Origin: JABDLO01 sp035327565
Lineage (GTDB): Bacteria; Bacteroidota; Bacteroidia; Chitinophagales; Saprospiraceae
Length of the DNA stretch: 64,000 nt
NCBI GenBank assembly: GCA_035327565.1
Contig: DAOLDB010000016.1
Coordinates: 1-64,000, forward strand
Reading direction: 5' to 3'
Shown: in pieces, positions 9,646 through 17,850 of the stretch
Position numbering within the stretch: the stretch's first letter is position 1
How the letters are laid out: every line of letters starts with the position of its first letter
Notes under the pieces: model-generated
What the model was told of the DNA's origin: nothing
Database searches by the model: none
What the model saw: the letters and a program-made list of their open reading frames with translations, nothing else
Made by a program: the position numbers and the translations under genes

Positions 9646-9729
9646 GCCCAGGTGGCGGAATTGGTAGACGCGCTAGCTTCAGGAGCTAGTGACCGCAAGG
9701 TTGTGCAGGTTCGATTCCTGTCCTGGGTA
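9646..9729 (+). tRNA. tRNA-Leu (anticodon CAG)
   Basis: The 84-base sequence folds as a class II tRNA. The acceptor stem is GCCCAGG / CCTGGGT with a G-U closing pair and discriminator A. The D-arm contains GGCGGAATTGGTAGACGC, the anticodon stem is CTAGC/GCTAG around loop TTCAGGA (anticodon CAG), a long variable arm includes GACCGCAAGGTTGTG, and the T-loop is TTCGATT. The long variable arm fits Leu. The CCA end is not encoded. Confidence 0.95.
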
Positions 9730-9950
9730 CAATTTTGGAATTCACCGGGTATTGAACTTAAAGAGTATGTTACTTCATATTGTTTTATATTCTATCATGA
9801 ATACAGACCATTATTTCAGATTCTTTCACTGAAATGGCTGCCACAAAAAATCCTAATCCGAACTAAGCATAGTTCATGCAACTAAAGGATTGAGGTGTTT
9901 TCATTAACAAAATATCTCTAAACAAACACAAAACATTTTCGCCCAAATTC

Positions 9951-9980
9951 TTTGAGAAACCAAAAGGTTGCTTATATTTG
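9951..9980 (+). promoter_or_regulatory. Promoter of the ArsR operon
   Basis: A -33 TTTG (9951-9954) and a -7 TATATTTG (9973-9980) are separated by 18 bases, matching the Bacteroidota sigma consensus TTG/TAnnTTTG. Transcription would start near 9987, giving a leader of roughly 30 bases before the ArsR ATG. The short TTAGTTTCTTAA stretch between the start site and the ATG could be a repressor site, but this is inference. Confidence 0.6.
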
Positions 9981-10015
9981 CAACCTGTTAGTTTCTTAAA
10001 TTACACGCATTACAT

Positions 10016-10330
10016 ATGAAGCGAGATGTATTTCAAGCGATTGCAGATCCAACGCGCAGGGCCATATTGGTATTGATAGCTACCCAGGCCTTAACTCCAA
10101 ATGCATTAGCTGATAAATTTGATATGACGCGCCAGGCGGTTTCCAAGCATATCAAAATTTTAAATGAATGCGAACTGCTGGATCAAGAAAAAGCAGGAAG
10201 AGAAATCTACTATCAGCTTAAGGTAGATAAAATGAAAGAAATAGATCAATGGTTAGAACAATTTCGAAAGATTTGGGAAGACCGGTTCAACCAACTTGAT
10301 CATTTACTAAACCAAATAAAATCCCAATGA
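10016..10330 (+). CDS. ArsR-family transcriptional regulator
   Basis: The 104-residue protein is a single winged helix-turn-helix: AIADPTRRAILVLI (about 8-21), the recognition helix in DMTRQAVSKHIKILNECELL (about 39-58), and the wing GREIYYQL. It lacks the cysteine pairs of metal-sensing ArsR/SmtB proteins. This subtype is typically found directly before AHSA1/SRPBCC genes, as here. It probably dimerises and represses its own operon. Its stop overlaps the next ATG by four bases (ATGA), which implies translational coupling. Confidence 0.9.
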   Translation: MKRDVFQAIADPTRRAILVLIATQALTPNALADKFDMTRQAVSKHIKILNECELLDQEKAGREIYYQLKVDKMKEIDQWLEQFRKIWEDRFNQLDHLLNQIKSQ

Positions 10331-10821
10331 TGAAAACGGAGATTAATACCGATGAAAAGCTTGGCACATTTGAAACAAAAAGGGAATTTAATGCGGACAT
10401 TTCACTGGTTTGGAGAGCCTGGACAGAAGCGGAATTGCTGGACCAATGGTGGGCTCCTGCACCCTGGAAATGTGAAACGAAAGTGATGGACTTCAGGGAG
10501 GGAGGCAAATGGATATACGACATGGTAGGCCCGGAAGGAGAAAGACACGGCGGTATTCAACTATATGAAACCATCGTACTCCATGATTATTTTTCAGGCA
10601 AAGATGCTTTTGCAGATATTGAAGGTAATATCAATCAAAATCTACCCGTTTGCGAATGGAGAAACACCTTTATTAAAACAGAGAAAGGAACTTTAGTGGT
10701 TAGTTTAGCGCAGTACCCGGATCAGAAATCTCTTGAGATGGTAATTAAAATGGGAATGGCTGAAGGCCTGACATTGGCTCACAACCAACTGGAAGACGTT
10801 CTAAGAACAATGACTAAATAA
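10327..10821 (+). CDS. SRPBCC / AHSA1-domain protein
   Basis: The 164-residue protein has the AHSA1 signature: VWRAWTEAELLDQWWAP (about residues 29-45), DFREGGKW, and the closing LTLAHNQLEDVL helix. The SRPBCC fold makes a deep hydrophobic pocket for ligands. Bacterial AHSA1 proteins next to ArsR genes are thought to bind small molecules, but no ligand is established. It is the second gene of the ArsR operon and overlaps it by ATGA. Confidence 0.88.
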   Translation: MMKTEINTDEKLGTFETKREFNADISLVWRAWTEAELLDQWWAPAPWKCETKVMDFREGGKWIYDMVGPEGERHGGIQLYETIVLHDYFSGKDAFADIEGNINQNLPVCEWRNTFIKTEKGTLVVSLAQYPDQKSLEMVIKMGMAEGLTLAHNQLEDVLRTMTK

Positions 10822-10822
10822 A

Positions 10823-11623
10823 ATGACCAAATTTTTGATTTCAACTGACGGCACGAACATTGCCTTTTCAAAAACCGGTAAAGGAAAACCTCTGATACTT
10901 GTAGATGGTGCATTTTGTCATCGAAAATTTGGAGCAAATGAAAAGTTACCACAATATTTACACGACCATTTTACAGTCTACTCTTATGACCGGAGAGGAA
11001 GAAATGAAAGCGGCAATACATTACCTTATTCTCCGCAAAAAGAATACGATGATCTTCAGACCATCATTAATGAAGCAGGGGGGAATGCTTTTGTTTATGG
11101 GATTTCTTCAGGCGCTGCACTGGCATTGGAAGCAGCTAACCAGGGTGTAAAAATAGATAAAATGGCATTGTTTGAAGCACCTTTTATCACCGACGCAAGT
11201 CGTTTACCACTTCCAGATAATTTTTTAGATAGGCTTAAATCTTGCATTGATGAAGAAAAACGGGGAAAAGCTGTACAACTTTTTCTGCGTACCGGAATTG
11301 GTTTACCGGCTATGGTAGTGTGGATGATGCATATCATGCCTGCCTGGAAGCAAATGAAACAATGGGCACATACACTTCCTTATGATATAGAAATTCTGGG
11401 AAATACAGGATCTGGAAAACCTTTGGGTATAGAAAAATGGAGCAATGTAACTAACCCAGTTCTGGTCATTTCGGGCAGCAATAGTGCTCAATGGTCTCAA
11501 AATAGTATGCAAGAACTTGTAACAGTACTACCCAATGCCCGTCACCTAACCTTAAAAGGTCAGTCTCATATTGTGAATCCTAAAGTAATAGTAAAAGAAC
11601 TTATTCAATTTTTTAACACCTGA
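10823..11623 (+). CDS. Alpha/beta hydrolase
   Basis: The 266-residue protein shows the alpha/beta hydrolase order: an oxyanion-hole region LILVDGAFCHRKFG, strand YSYDRRGRNES, the nucleophile elbow G-I-S-S-G with Ser95, and a late GQSH with the probable catalytic His (about 250). The usual HG oxyanion motif is replaced by DG. It is cytosolic, with no signal peptide. The substrate is unknown. The start is two bases after the AHSA1 stop, so it is co-transcribed. Confidence 0.85.
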   Translation: MTKFLISTDGTNIAFSKTGKGKPLILVDGAFCHRKFGANEKLPQYLHDHFTVYSYDRRGRNESGNTLPYSPQKEYDDLQTIINEAGGNAFVYGISSGAALALEAANQGVKIDKMALFEAPFITDASRLPLPDNFLDRLKSCIDEEKRGKAVQLFLRTGIGLPAMVVWMMHIMPAWKQMKQWAHTLPYDIEILGNTGSGKPLGIEKWSNVTNPVLVISGSNSAQWSQNSMQELVTVLPNARHLTLKGQSHIVNPKVIVKELIQFFNT

Positions 11624-11636
11624 AATAATTATAATT

Positions 11637-11987
11637 ATGTCTCCACAACAAAAAATTGATGAATACATCCAAAAAACAAATGACTGGCGAGGGGAATTTA
11701 TTAAAGAAATCCGGGATATCATCCATGAAGTTTCTCCGGATATTGAAGAAGAATGGAAATGGAATAGTCCAGTTTTTTCATCCAAAGGAAAGATGGTGTG
11801 CAGTCCCAGTGCTTTCAAGTCTCATGTGGGACTGAATTTTTTCAATGGAGCTATGATCGACGATCGTGCCGGACTTTTTAATAGTGGGACTGAAGCTAAA
11901 AAATCCCGATCCATCCAATTCACAAAAGACAGTAAAATAAATAAAGAAGCATTGAAGTCTCTTATTAAAATAGCGCTTGAAATATAA
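11637..11987 (+). CDS. DUF1801 domain protein
   Basis: The 116-residue protein matches the DUF1801 (YdhG-like) family: a helical N-terminus, EEWKWNSPVFSSKGKMVC in the middle, VGLNFFNGA, and an Ile-rich C-terminal helix. The fold resembles frataxin-like or YdhG proteins. The molecular function is unknown. It is the fourth gene of the ArsR operon, 13 bases after the hydrolase. Confidence 0.85.
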   Translation: MSPQQKIDEYIQKTNDWRGEFIKEIRDIIHEVSPDIEEEWKWNSPVFSSKGKMVCSPSAFKSHVGLNFFNGAMIDDRAGLFNSGTEAKKSRSIQFTKDSKINKEALKSLIKIALEI

Positions 11988-12013
11988 AAAAGTAAATTGA
12001 TAAATCATACTCG

Positions 12014-12598
12014 ATGAGAAAAATTGTTGTCTTTTCCTTCATAACATTAGATGGTGTTATGCAAGCTGCGGGTGGACCTGAGGATGGTTTTCCTTATGGT
12101 GGATGGAGCGCTCCATATTATGATGATGCGCTCGATCAAATCGCTGAGAGACTAAAAAGTCCCGCAAGGGATCTGCTTCTGGGAAGGAAAACCTATGAGA
12201 TTTTTGCATCATTCTTTCCTCAACATGAGGAAATCTGGCCTGGTGTTAATCATGTAACAAAATTTGTTGTCAGCACTTCAATTCACAAGTCTAACTGGAA
12301 CAATACAGTTTTCTTAAAACATGTTGATGACATCAAAAAGCTAAGAAATACAGAAGGCACTGAAATTCAGGTCCATGGAAGTGGCCATTTGATTCAGACA
12401 CTGCTCAGGCATGATATGGTAGATGAACTTTGGCTTCTTATCCATCCTATTACCCTGGGCTCAGGAATGAAGCTTTTTAATGAAGGTACAATGCCGAAAA
12501 CCTTCATACTTAGAGAAAATTTCACCACCCCAAGTGGGGTTATTTCCGCTCATTACATAAGATCCGGCGAAGTTAAGACAGGCGTAATGGGTAAATAA
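12014..12598 (+). CDS. Dihydrofolate reductase-like (RibD C-terminal) protein
   Basis: The 194-residue protein has the RibD_C/DHFR-like reductase fold: opening FSFITLDGVMQAAGG, the nucleotide-binding LLLGRKTYEIFASFF (about 56-70), GSGHLIQTLL and the C-terminal LIHPITLGSGMKLF. Such stand-alone proteins are NAD(P)H-dependent reductases of unknown substrate, and one of this size is unlikely to be the true folate enzyme. It is the last gene of the five-gene ArsR operon, 26 bases after the DUF1801 gene. Confidence 0.85.
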   Translation: MRKIVVFSFITLDGVMQAAGGPEDGFPYGGWSAPYYDDALDQIAERLKSPARDLLLGRKTYEIFASFFPQHEEIWPGVNHVTKFVVSTSIHKSNWNNTVFLKHVDDIKKLRNTEGTEIQVHGSGHLIQTLLRHDMVDELWLLIHPITLGSGMKLFNEGTMPKTFILRENFTTPSGVISAHYIRSGEVKTGVMGK

Positions 12599-12800
12599 AA
12601 CATGCATACTGGAATGAAATGTTTTTTGCCAACATGTTAGTTTGGATATATCAAATGAAAATGTCTGCCCATGCATTAATTAAAGATTACGGGTGATGAT
12701 TTATAAAGCTCGACAGTCAAAGTGAAAATTAAATCTGTATCTAGGGAAGTCCACCCCACCAGATATAAAAGATAATGAAATGAATATCAAACCAATATGC

Positions 12801-12870
12801 TTCATACTTTAGTATGAATTCAACCAATGTCAAGGCATTTTGGTACTAAAGTATGGATGGATTTATTTTG
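12801..12870 (+). promoter_or_regulatory. Palindromic operator pair and -7-like element before the VOC gene
   Basis: 12801-12818 is a perfect inverted repeat, TTCATACT-tt-AGTATGAA. A second site at 12844-12854 (TACTAAAGTAT) repeats its core ATACTTTAGTA on the opposite strand, with centres about 39 bases apart. Immediately downstream, TATTTTG at 12864-12870 resembles the Bacteroidota -7 box with one base missing. The arrangement looks like a two-site operator for the VOC gene or an autoregulated system. The cognate regulator is unknown. The remaining intergenic bases 12599-12800 show nothing I recognise. Confidence 0.5.
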
Positions 12871-12941
12871 CACTAATTATTTTTACAATTTACAGAACAT
12901 CAATGAAAGCATATACAACATTTAAAATGATTTAGTTAACG

Positions 12942-13442
12942 ATGAAAAAAGTACTACAGCTATTCATATTATGCTTTTTTGCTATCAATGGTCTGGCTCA
13001 GAAAAGCAAAAAAACAGAATTAATGAAAGAAAACAATGTGGCCATGGAGCAAAAAATAATACCCTTCCTGACTTTTCAAAAGAATGATGCGGAAGACGCT
13101 ATGAATTTTTATATCACCCTTTTTGAAGAATCAAAAATCATTTCCATTCAACGCTGGGGAGAATCTGGTCCAGGTACTGAAGGCCGTATTATGCATGCTA
13201 CATTTCAATTGAATGGTATGATATTTATGTGCAGTGATAGTCCACCTGTCCATAATTGGGACTTCACCCCAGCAATAGCAAACTATGTGGAATGTGATGA
13301 TGAAAGAGAAATTGAACATTTATATTCAAAACTCTCCGAAAATGGATTTATAGCTATGCCTTTGCAAAACTATGGTTTCAGCAAAAAGTTCGGATGGGTA
13401 ATTGACCGTTTTGGTGTTTCATGGCAATTAAACTGGAAATGA
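12942..13442 (+). CDS. PhnB-like VOC-family protein with signal peptide
   Basis: Residues about 38-166 form a PhnB-type vicinal oxygen chelate module: IIPFLTFQKNDAEDAMNFYITLF, GRIMHATFQLNGMIFMCSDS and the closing FGWVIDRFGVSWQLNW. Such proteins are usually cytosolic. Here the frame opens with a typical signal peptide ending in GLAQ (about residues 1-20). Starts at Met28 or Met35 would remove it, but the hydrophobic segment has clear signal-peptide composition. The role is unknown. It lies behind its own palindromic control region and is separate from the ArsR operon. Confidence 0.75.
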   Translation: MKKVLQLFILCFFAINGLAQKSKKTELMKENNVAMEQKIIPFLTFQKNDAEDAMNFYITLFEESKIISIQRWGESGPGTEGRIMHATFQLNGMIFMCSDSPPVHNWDFTPAIANYVECDDEREIEHLYSKLSENGFIAMPLQNYGFSKKFGWVIDRFGVSWQLNWK

Positions 13443-13516
13443 ATTTCTTTCCTGGTTTTAAGGAGACTGTATCAACTACCATTGAATATACAGGGAGTGG
13501 AAAGACGAAATTATAG

Positions 13517-14107
13517 AAGAATTCAGACATTGCCATTTTTATTCAAAATATGTATAGATTTAAGACTTGCTTCTGGATGCGATGTCCGTTACAGAAAAAG
13601 GAATACCACTATTACGATACCAAGAAGGAAAACGCATGTCACTTTTTCTCCCTTCATTCAGGAAAGGAACTATTCATTGCAAATGAGCTATAATTAACTA
13701 CTCAGAAGATATGGATCTATGGTCAGGCTGTAGATGAAAACGGAGTGCATAGTTTCGGGAACAAGTTAGGTACTCCTCAGAAATAAAGTAAATGTACATA
13801 TTATATGGGTTGGGCATCAGCCTCCGAATCTGGAGAAAACGAAATGAAAGCTTTCCAGGCAATAAAAATGCATGATCAGGGCCAACAAACAGACCTGTTG
13901 TCTGATGAAGGTGTGCGGGCAGGATTTTCCGTGCAACTCGCTCATTTTGAGTATTCTCCGGCTTTAACCGTATTACAGTTAAGCATTTTTGAAAAAGATA
14001 TAACAGGTCTACTACAATATATTCGGGTAGATGAAAGGATCAACCGGATAGGGGATACAATAAAGAGTGTTATCCAAACAGAATATACCATTGCCTCTGA
14101 TAAATGA
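13517..14107 (+). pseudogene. Decayed unrecognised gene
   Basis: One frame reads as protein-like sequence over most of this stretch but is interrupted by TAA at 13691 and 13784 and bounded upstream by TAG at 13514. Readable blocks include SGKELFIANEL before the first stop, WIYGQAVDENGVHSFGNK between the two stops, and then an open 100-codon segment from ATG 13805 (MGWASASESGENEMK to the end). The open part could still be made as a separate protein. I do not recognise the family. Two separate stops in the same frame argue for decay more than a single sequencing error. Confidence 0.45.
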
Positions 14108-14674
14108 TTTTGAGGATTTGTATTTCACACTATTCAAATCCTACTGAAAATAAATACAATTCAATAAATTTATATTTTAGGACAAATCATATTACCTCAG
14201 AATAATATTAAATTAAAATACATACTACAACAAAAATTGAAATAATCCAGATACGATACAATATTTTATAATTTTACTAAAAACGCAATTAATCTTAATT
14301 AATCACTAACTGTATCCATTTCTATCGATGAATCTTATTTTATAGGGGACTAACTTATATATAATTAGGGTAAAATTCAATAAAAAATCTACCAACGACA
14401 ATTTCCTCCCCATATAAATTTAGCAATAGAATAGCGTAACATAAAACTAATGACTAACTTATTATATGTATTTCAATTTATAATATATTACTATTAAATT
14501 TAATTTAAAAATTGATAACATTTTAAAAATGTTTACCTCCCTCACTACTTTAATTATTAAGCAGCGCCCACAGTGATTATAAGGTTAATACAATATGCTT
14601 ACACATTTTTAACATTTTGTTAATAAGGTTTTATGCAAATTTTATTTTTTCACTAAACATTTAAATTTAACCAG
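14108..14674. other. Long AT-rich intergenic region upstream of susC
   Basis: This 567-base stretch is very rich in A and T and contains no open frame of note. It should hold the promoter and control sites of the SusC/SusD operon. I find no exact TAnnTTTG motif, no hairpin terminator for the upstream relic and no RNA gene that I can name. A long leader is plausible. Confidence 0.35.
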
Positions 14675-17600
14675 ATGATCAGAAAAAATGTAGGAAAAAT
14701 CATTTTCCTGATGATGATTACTACCCAATGGGTTTTTGCACAGCAAAGAACCATAACAGGCAAAGTTACAGACGATAGTGGTGAAGCATTGATTGGTGCC
14801 AACATCTCTGTACAAGGTACAACCAGGGGTTCCATCACCGACATTGATGGTATGTATACTATTCAGGCAGCTCCTTCTGAAGTACTTATCTTCACTTATT
14901 TGGGTTATCAGGAGCAATCCCGGTTAGTAGGTGATATAACTGTAATTAATGTTACACTTTTGGAAGATGCAACCACTCTGGATGAAGTGATTGTGGTCGC
15001 TTTCGGAACAGTCAAGAAAGAACAATTTGTGGGGTCAGCTGCCCAGATCAAAGCAGAGGATATCGAAGGGCGCGCCATCACTAATATAACCCAGGCACTG
15101 GAAGGAACAGCCCCTGGAGTTCAGGTTTCTCCGGGCAGTGGCCAGCCTGGCAGTGGACCTAACATCAGGGTAAGAGGCGTAGGCTCTATATCCTCTTCCA
15201 ATGCACCTTTGTATGTGGTGGATGGAGTAGTCTTTACCGGCAACCTTGCCAGTTTGAATCCTGCAGATATTGAGTCCATGACTGTGCTAAAAGATGCTGC
15301 ATCCACCTCTCTTTACGGTGCTGGCGCTTCAAATGGAGTGGTTATGATTACAACAAAAAGAGGCAAAAAAGGTACAAAAGACCGGGTCACTTTCAATGTA
15401 AATCACGGTTTCACCGGACGATCTGTTCCTGAATATGAAAGAGTCGGACCAGAAGATTATTATGTATTGATGTGGGAGGCATTAAGAAATGCAAAAGTGA
15501 CTTCCGGAACAGAAATGGGTTTAGCGAATGATCAGGCTTCCGCAGAAATTTATGGCTTACTAGGGTACAACCCTTTCAGTGTGGGCAATGATCAGGTCGT
15601 CTTGCCCAATGGAAGAATGAATCCGGCGGCACAACTAAGATATGGATCATTGGACTGGCAGGAAGAACTATTTAAAGTGGGCTCACGAAGTAATGCCGAC
15701 TTATCCATTCAAGGTGCGAATGATAAAACCGATTATTTTATCTCATTGGGCTATCTGAATGAAGAGGCATTTGTAATTAATTCCGATTTTGAGCGATTTA
15801 CCACAAGGATCAGTGCCAATTCCAGAGTTAAAGACTGGTTTAAAACAGGACTGAACATCGCTGGATCTTTTGCAGATTCAAGGCAGGCAGTGGATGGAGC
15901 AGCAAGCAGTACATCATTTGTCAATCCATTCCGAACTACAAGGGTGATAGGTTCTATTTATCCTGTATTTTTACATGATCCTATGACAGGACAAATGTTA
16001 CGTGATGACAATGGCAATCCTATTTTTGATCATGGAGATATCCTTGAAATCCGTGCTGCAGGAGCCTCACCGGGAAGACACCCTATCCAGGAAAATTTAT
16101 TAAATGTGGATAGAGACAAAGTATTCAATTTGAATACGCGTACTTATGCAGAAATTTCATTTTTGACTAACTTTAAGTTTACTACCAATCTGGGCTTTGA
16201 CCGAAGATATTACAATAATGAACGGTTGCAGAATGCCATCATTGGTGACGCAGCGCCTTCCGGCAGGGCATTCCGAACCAATACAGTAACTACAGGGATC
16301 AATTTCAATCAATTATTGGAATACAATAATAATTTTGGCAAACACAATTTAGGCGTTTTAATCGGTCATGAAAGTCTGAATTTTGAATTTAATTCTTTAA
16401 CCGGTACACGCCAGGATCAGATTATAGAAGGCAATACTGAATTGATCAATTTTGTAAACATTACCAACCTCAATTCATTTACAAGAGAGCTCAGAAGAGA
16501 AGGATATTTCAGTCGTTTGAACTATAACTGGGATAACAAATACTTTATATCCGCATCATTAAGACGAGATGGTTCTTCTCGTTTTGCCCCTGAAGTACGT
16601 TGGGGTAATTTCTGGTCCGTTGGAGGTGCCTGGAGAGTGATAGAAGAAGGTTGGTTTGATAATGTAAGCTGGCTAAATGATCTGAAATTGAGAGCTTCAT
16701 ATGGTCAGGTCGGAAATGACTCTAACTTGAGTCATGCAGCTTTATCATTCTTTGCCTACCAACCCCTTGCAAGCCTCGGATTCAATAATGCTGCAGAAGC
16801 AGGAGCTGTATTGAGCTCTGCCGGGAATAGGGATTTGACATGGGAATCCAACAATCAGTTTGATATAGCCGTAGAATTCTCTTTATTTAAAAACAGAATT
16901 TCAGGTGTAGTGGAGTATTACTGGAGAGAGTCTGATGGTTTAATCTTTGATGTTCCTCTTCCGGTTTCCTCCGGGTTGGACAATGTGTCACAAAATATCG
17001 GAGCGATGTTCAACCGTGGCTTTGAATTTTTTATCAATGCAGACATTGTTAGATCAAAAGATTTTAGTTGGAACCTTAACCTTAATGCGGCCACCATCAC
17101 GAACCGAATTACTAAACTTCCTCAGGATGAGATCATTTCAGGAACTAAGAAACTAGTAGAAGGTGGAGATATATTTGCCTATTGGTTACGCTCTTGGTAT
17201 GGTGTTGATCCAGCTGACGGTGCTGCTTTATATATTCCAACACCTGAAGCCATTGAAATTGGAGGGGCAGATATAAGAGAAGTTAATGGCACATTGGTTA
17301 CTACAAATCAGAATAATGGTGAGTTTAATTTCCATGGAACTGCTCTTCCTGATTTGTACGGAGGTATAGGGAATTCCTTCAGATATAAAAGATTTACTTT
17401 AAATTTCCTGCTTACCTATCAAATCGGAGGTCTTACCTATGATAGCAACTGGGCTCAGTTGATGGATTCCGGTGATTATGGCAGGGCTTTGAGTACAGAT
17501 GCATTGAGAAGATGGCAGCAACCTGGTGATGTAACAGATGTTCCCAGAATGGATGCTTCCACACGACCCCAGTTTAATGCTGCATCCTCAAGATGGCTGG

Positions 17601-17830
17601 TTGGGTCTGATTTCCTTGCTTTCAGACAAATAGGTCTGACATTTAACGTGCCTGCAAGTACAGCCAAATCATGGGGAATGGAAGGACTGCGCTTTAATGT
17701 CAATGCCGAAAACCTCTTTGCTATGACTCAAAGAGTAGGTTTGGAACCTGCACAGAATTTTAACGGTACTACGCAAAACCGTTTCACTCCTGCGAGAATT
17801 ATATCTGCAGGTGCCAATGTTATTTTTTAA
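14675..17830 (+). CDS. SusC/RagA-family TonB-linked outer membrane protein
   Basis: The 1051-residue protein has a signal peptide (about 1-22, ending VFAQ), a CarboxypepD_reg-like domain (about 26-105), a TonB-box-like DEVIVVAFGT (about 103-112), a plug with NIRVRGVGSIS and VVDGV (about 165-195), and a 22-strand-type barrel to the C-terminus. SusC proteins form the outer membrane channel that, with the SusD lid, imports oligosaccharides or peptides using TonB energy. It is followed 20 bases later by susD. No glycan-degrading enzymes or sensor lie nearby, so the substrate cannot be inferred. Confidence 0.95.
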   Translation: MIRKNVGKIIFLMMITTQWVFAQQRTITGKVTDDSGEALIGANISVQGTTRGSITDIDGMYTIQAAPSEVLIFTYLGYQEQSRLVGDITVINVTLLEDATTLDEVIVVAFGTVKKEQFVGSAAQIKAEDIEGRAITNITQALEGTAPGVQVSPGSGQPGSGPNIRVRGVGSISSSNAPLYVVDGVVFTGNLASLNPADIESMTVLKDAASTSLYGAGASNGVVMITTKRGKKGTKDRVTFNVNHGFTGRSVPEYERVGPEDYYVLMWEALRNAKVTSGTEMGLANDQASAEIYGLLGYNPFSVGNDQVVLPNGRMNPAAQLRYGSLDWQEELFKVGSRSNADLSIQGANDKTDYFISLGYLNEEAFVINSDFERFTTRISANSRVKDWFKTGLNIAGSFADSRQAVDGAASSTSFVNPFRTTRVIGSIYPVFLHDPMTGQMLRDDNGNPIFDHGDILEIRAAGASPGRHPIQENLLNVDRDKVFNLNTRTYAEISFLTNFKFTTNLGFDRRYYNNERLQNAIIGDAAPSGRAFRTNTVTTGINFNQLLEYNNNFGKHNLGVLIGHESLNFEFNSLTGTRQDQIIEGNTELINFVNITNLNSFTRELRREGYFSRLNYNWDNKYFISASLRRDGSSRFAPEVRWGNFWSVGGAWRVIEEGWFDNVSWLNDLKLRASYGQVGNDSNLSHAALSFFAYQPLASLGFNNAAEAGAVLSSAGNRDLTWESNNQFDIAVEFSLFKNRISGVVEYYWRESDGLIFDVPLPVSSGLDNVSQNIGAMFNRGFEFFINADIVRSKDFSWNLNLNAATITNRITKLPQDEIISGTKKLVEGGDIFAYWLRSWYGVDPADGAALYIPTPEAIEIGGADIREVNGTLVTTNQNNGEFNFHGTALPDLYGGIGNSFRYKRFTLNFLLTYQIGGLTYDSNWAQLMDSGDYGRALSTDALRRWQQPGDVTDVPRMDASTRPQFNAASSRWLVGSDFLAFRQIGLTFNVPASTAKSWGMEGLRFNVNAENLFAMTQRVGLEPAQNFNGTTQNRFTPARIISAGANVIF

Positions 17831-17850
17831 ACAATTATAAATTGAATAAA

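Noticed and set aside
9640..9885. 81-codon open frame spanning the tRNA
   Set aside because: It runs straight through the tRNA-Leu and has no coding signature; it is an accidental frame.
13482..13697. 71-codon frame before the decayed gene
   Set aside because: It overlaps the better coding-like frame of the relic in another phase and has no domain pattern.
9646..14110. A mobile island inserted at tRNA-Leu
   Set aside because: I looked for an integrase, flanking direct repeats and insertion sequences and saw none. The tRNA is a possible target but nothing supports an insertion event.
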